A stretch of DNA of 7,404 nt, from contig JASHPC010000094.1 of assembly GCA_030038335.1 (NCBI GenBank), forward strand, positions 1 to 7,404, read 5' to 3'. The notes under the pieces were generated by a model that saw nothing but the letters and a program-made list of their open reading frames with translations, made no database searches and had not been told where the DNA came from. A program made the translations under genes and the position numbers. The DNA comes from Vulcanimicrobiota bacterium. GTDB taxonomy: Bacteria; Vulcanimicrobiota; Vulcanimicrobiia; Vulcanimicrobiales; Vulcanimicrobiaceae. Positions 6,401 through 7,404 of this stretch are shown in pieces (the stretch's first letter is position 1; every line of letters starts with the position of its first letter).

Positions 6401-7404
6401 CACCTCGCCAGCATTCATTCGCAAATACGTCGAAGCGTTCGCGAAACGCCGTGACGCTGTGGCCGATGATTTGCTGCAAGAGGTCGAGGAGGCGCTCGGA
6501 GACGCTTTATATCGAGGTGAGGATATGTACTCCCTCAAGAGCGAGCATCTCATTCTCGGTCCATTTGGCGATAGGAAATGGACGTGCATGCATTGCCGCG
6601 CAGTTCATGCAAATGATCCCGATGGCGTCTGCGTGGAATGCCTGGACAAACACATCGTCATCGAAGCCGTAAGAGCAATCCCATCGGACTACTATGCCAA
6701 TCTCGCCGCGACCAGGCCGATGGGGCGTCTTCATTGCGAAGAACTGACAGGCCAGACCGATTTCGTGGATGCTCAGGCGCGCCAGCGTCTGTTTCAAAGG
6801 ATCGTTGTCGCGCGCAACGGGGAAGTCGAGAGATTCGATCCGATCGACGTCCTTAGCGTGACGACAACGATGGAGGTCGGCGTGGATATTGGTTCGCTCG
6901 ACTCCGTCATGCTCGGAAACGTTCCACCGCTCCGATTCAACTATCAGCAGCGCGTCGGACGCGCTGGACGAGGACAAACTCCGACATCCGTTGCGTTCAC
7001 GCTTTGCAGAAGTCGCAGCCACGACGAGAACTATTTCCTCGACGTAGAAAGCATGACCGGAGCGCCCCCCTCGCCGCCCTATCTGGCGCTCGACCGCGTG
7101 CCGGTGATGCGGCGCGTCGTCGCTTCCGAAGCGCTTCGCGAATGTTTCATCGGCCTCGAGGCTGGCCCAGGCGACGAAAGGGACGAAAACGGCTGGGATT
7201 TCGACGGCGCGCAGACCGCCCACGGAAACTTTGGGACGGTAGACAATTGGGCCTCTCTGAAGCCACACATTGCGGAGTTCCTAGCGAATCCCGGACGCAG
7301 GCAGTTGATCATCGAGCGAATCTGCAGTAGGACTCCAGGCGACGGAGACGAGTTGCACGCGTCGCTTGACAGATATCTCAAGAAAGACCTGATGGCAGAG
7401 ATCC
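3456..7404 (+). CDS. Large superfamily 2 DNA helicase (DrmA/DruE/DpdJ/MrfA-like) with zinc-ribbon insertions, C-terminus beyond window
   Basis: The frame is open from ATG 3456 to the right edge (1316 codons). All core motifs are present. Walker A is AGTGSGKTE (105-113). Motif Ia is YPMNALVEDQ (169-178). Motif II is DELH (333-336). Motif III is TSAS (371-374). The motif IV region is LVIFSDSRNDAA (746-757). Motif V is TTTMEVGVDIG (1136-1146). Motif VI is QQRVGRAGRG (1164-1173). A charged, probably coiled insertion fills about 226-283. Probable zinc sites are C535/C540/C564/C566/C576/C579, C693/C696 and C1044/C1047/C1059/C1062. CEELTGQTD (1094-1102) precedes motif V, as I recall in large helicases that carry DUF1998. 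The protein should couple ATP hydrolysis to movement on or remodelling of nucleic acid. Relatives act in DISARM, Druantia and Dpd anti-phage loci and in MrfA-type repair. No DUF1998/MZB cysteine set has been reached by the edge. It may lie downstream or in a separate protein as in DISARM, so the exact subfamily is open. Confidence 0.93.
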   Translation, partial: MRVSRLADDLLEDFLRYYETPFSLRSPSLERDRRAALETPGVLQQVPLIEALPRYASSEKTVASLTSDTFAAFARCGLFTPESPYVHQAQAIESSFADRNVVVMAGTGSGKTEAFLLPIVSRLVAEAVRDNWAGGSTAGANEWWPVQTEYVAQRNGESRRPGVRALIVYPMNALVEDQIRRLRMGLDSRAAIRWLDENLGKNRFYFGRYTGRTPVSGARTEGARERYRTKLKQLDNAAKEVRREYERLAKLPDGLEKQTEFEKLDDRASFVARLDAGEMRGRWDMNDAAPDILITNFSMLNVMMMRDRENEMFEQTRRWLDAHVDNRFTLVVDELHLYRGTAGSETALLLRNVLNRLGLRERRGKLRIVATSASLGDDELAKHRFLEEFFDVDSSTFDMFEGKLSIDPADHRPIAALYDALATYAKSENPEDATLAAALGGTKLDDALKATHIPQGFLGGVVEAAALRSGERRIRPVRYPELAGVLFPGKPRAQEALDGLVAALGTRDSGYALDRPVLATRVHLFMRSVAGAWACSNADCDHVDRSSDPNRWVGAFSHNPMMRCECGGRMLQLLYCQTCGEAYLGGWCVQDEESHSRVRLSVNPSQANVRDGDTSLVKKYAEFKVLWFPRGHSKESTKHMFDNNSVEIEWKSATYDSIDGALDVGGGDFLTYVIRSRGGAVKIGDLPALPVSCPHCGADRYGSGKKDLSEKLSFPAVRELSTGLNKTAQVYADSLLERVGSNKRQLVIFSDSRNDAATRSAGIEAAHYSDLIRTVIYDALRVFRATQRGPAIAFRKYSGGFVSEEEESIRREFWTSDAAFHNEIRDEVENGTDGSDTRTALLARIEERSIGIRLTSLSSLCRTRLLNVGTNPGGIFRSAQAYEKAKWQHAYVFANGRWVRSDEQPEGDYDRLRYEIDRRLNEEIIRSLFGSSRRDIESIEVGHVFPNTLSAADEDLKPIVRGVTRLLARRGRIDDRYGWPASTSPAFIRKYVEAFAKRRDAVADDLLQEVEEALGDALYRGEDMYSLKSEHLILGPFGDRKWTCMHCRAVHANDPDGVCVECLDKHIVIEAVRAIPSDYYANLAATRPMGRLHCEELTGQTDFVDAQARQRLFQRIVVARNGEVERFDPIDVLSVTTTMEVGVDIGSLDSVMLGNVPPLRFNYQQRVGRAGRGQTPTSVAFTLCRSRSHDENYFLDVESMTGAPPSPPYLALDRVPVMRRVVASEALRECFIGLEAGPGDERDENGWDFDGAQTAHGNFGTVDNWASLKPHIAEFLANPGRRQLIIERICSRTPGDGDELHASLDRYLKKDLMAEI

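Noticed and set aside
6507..7268. 253-codon minus-strand open frame opposite the helicase
   Set aside because: It lies antisense to conserved helicase motifs V and VI in an intact plus-strand gene; long antisense frames are expected in GC-rich coding DNA.
935..7404. Assignment as canonical DISARM, Druantia or Dpd
   Set aside because: The helicase type fits all three, but none of the other diagnostic genes is identifiable in the window and the helicase C-terminus is missing.

Overview
The window comes from a GC-rich bacterium (G/C-biased third positions, AAGGG- and AAAGGA-type ribosome binding sites, one GTG start). Nothing here fixes the phylum. It is almost fully coding: four genes, two of them cut by the window edges, around a single 122-bp divergent promoter region. 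I see no tRNA, rRNA, CRISPR array, transposase, integrase or attachment site.

Layout. (1) Positions 1-812, minus strand: the N-terminal 270 residues of a RecB-like PD-(D/E)XK nuclease resembling the TM0106/COG2251 family. It carries a Cas4/AddB-style four-cysteine set that could hold an iron-sulfur cluster. (2) Positions 813-934: divergent intergenic region with a small inverted repeat. (3) Positions 935-2527, plus strand: a 530-residue protein I cannot name. It has a helical N-terminal half, a glycine/basic linker and a probably beta-rich C-terminal half. (4) Positions 2524-3456, plus strand: a 310-residue protein with an N-terminal winged-helix fold and a remainder I do not recognise. (5) Positions 3456-7404, plus strand, running off the edge: at least 1316 residues of a large superfamily 2 helicase with every core motif visible and three cysteine-rich, probably zinc-binding insertions.

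Genes 3, 4 and 5 overlap by 4 nt and 1 nt, so they form one translationally coupled operon. Large helicases of this type are core parts of anti-phage systems such as DISARM (DrmA), Druantia (DruE) and the Dpd cluster (DpdJ), and of the MrfA-type repair helicases. An unknown protein, a winged-helix protein and such a helicase in one operon, with a divergent RecB-like nuclease beside it, looks like a defence locus. It does not match the gene content of any named system I can recall.

A plausible working model, which is inference only: the winged-helix protein and the unknown protein bind or recognise DNA, the helicase translocates or remodels it, and the nuclease cuts it. No methyltransferase, phospholipase-D nuclease or transglycosylase is seen inside the window, so how self DNA would be spared is unresolved.
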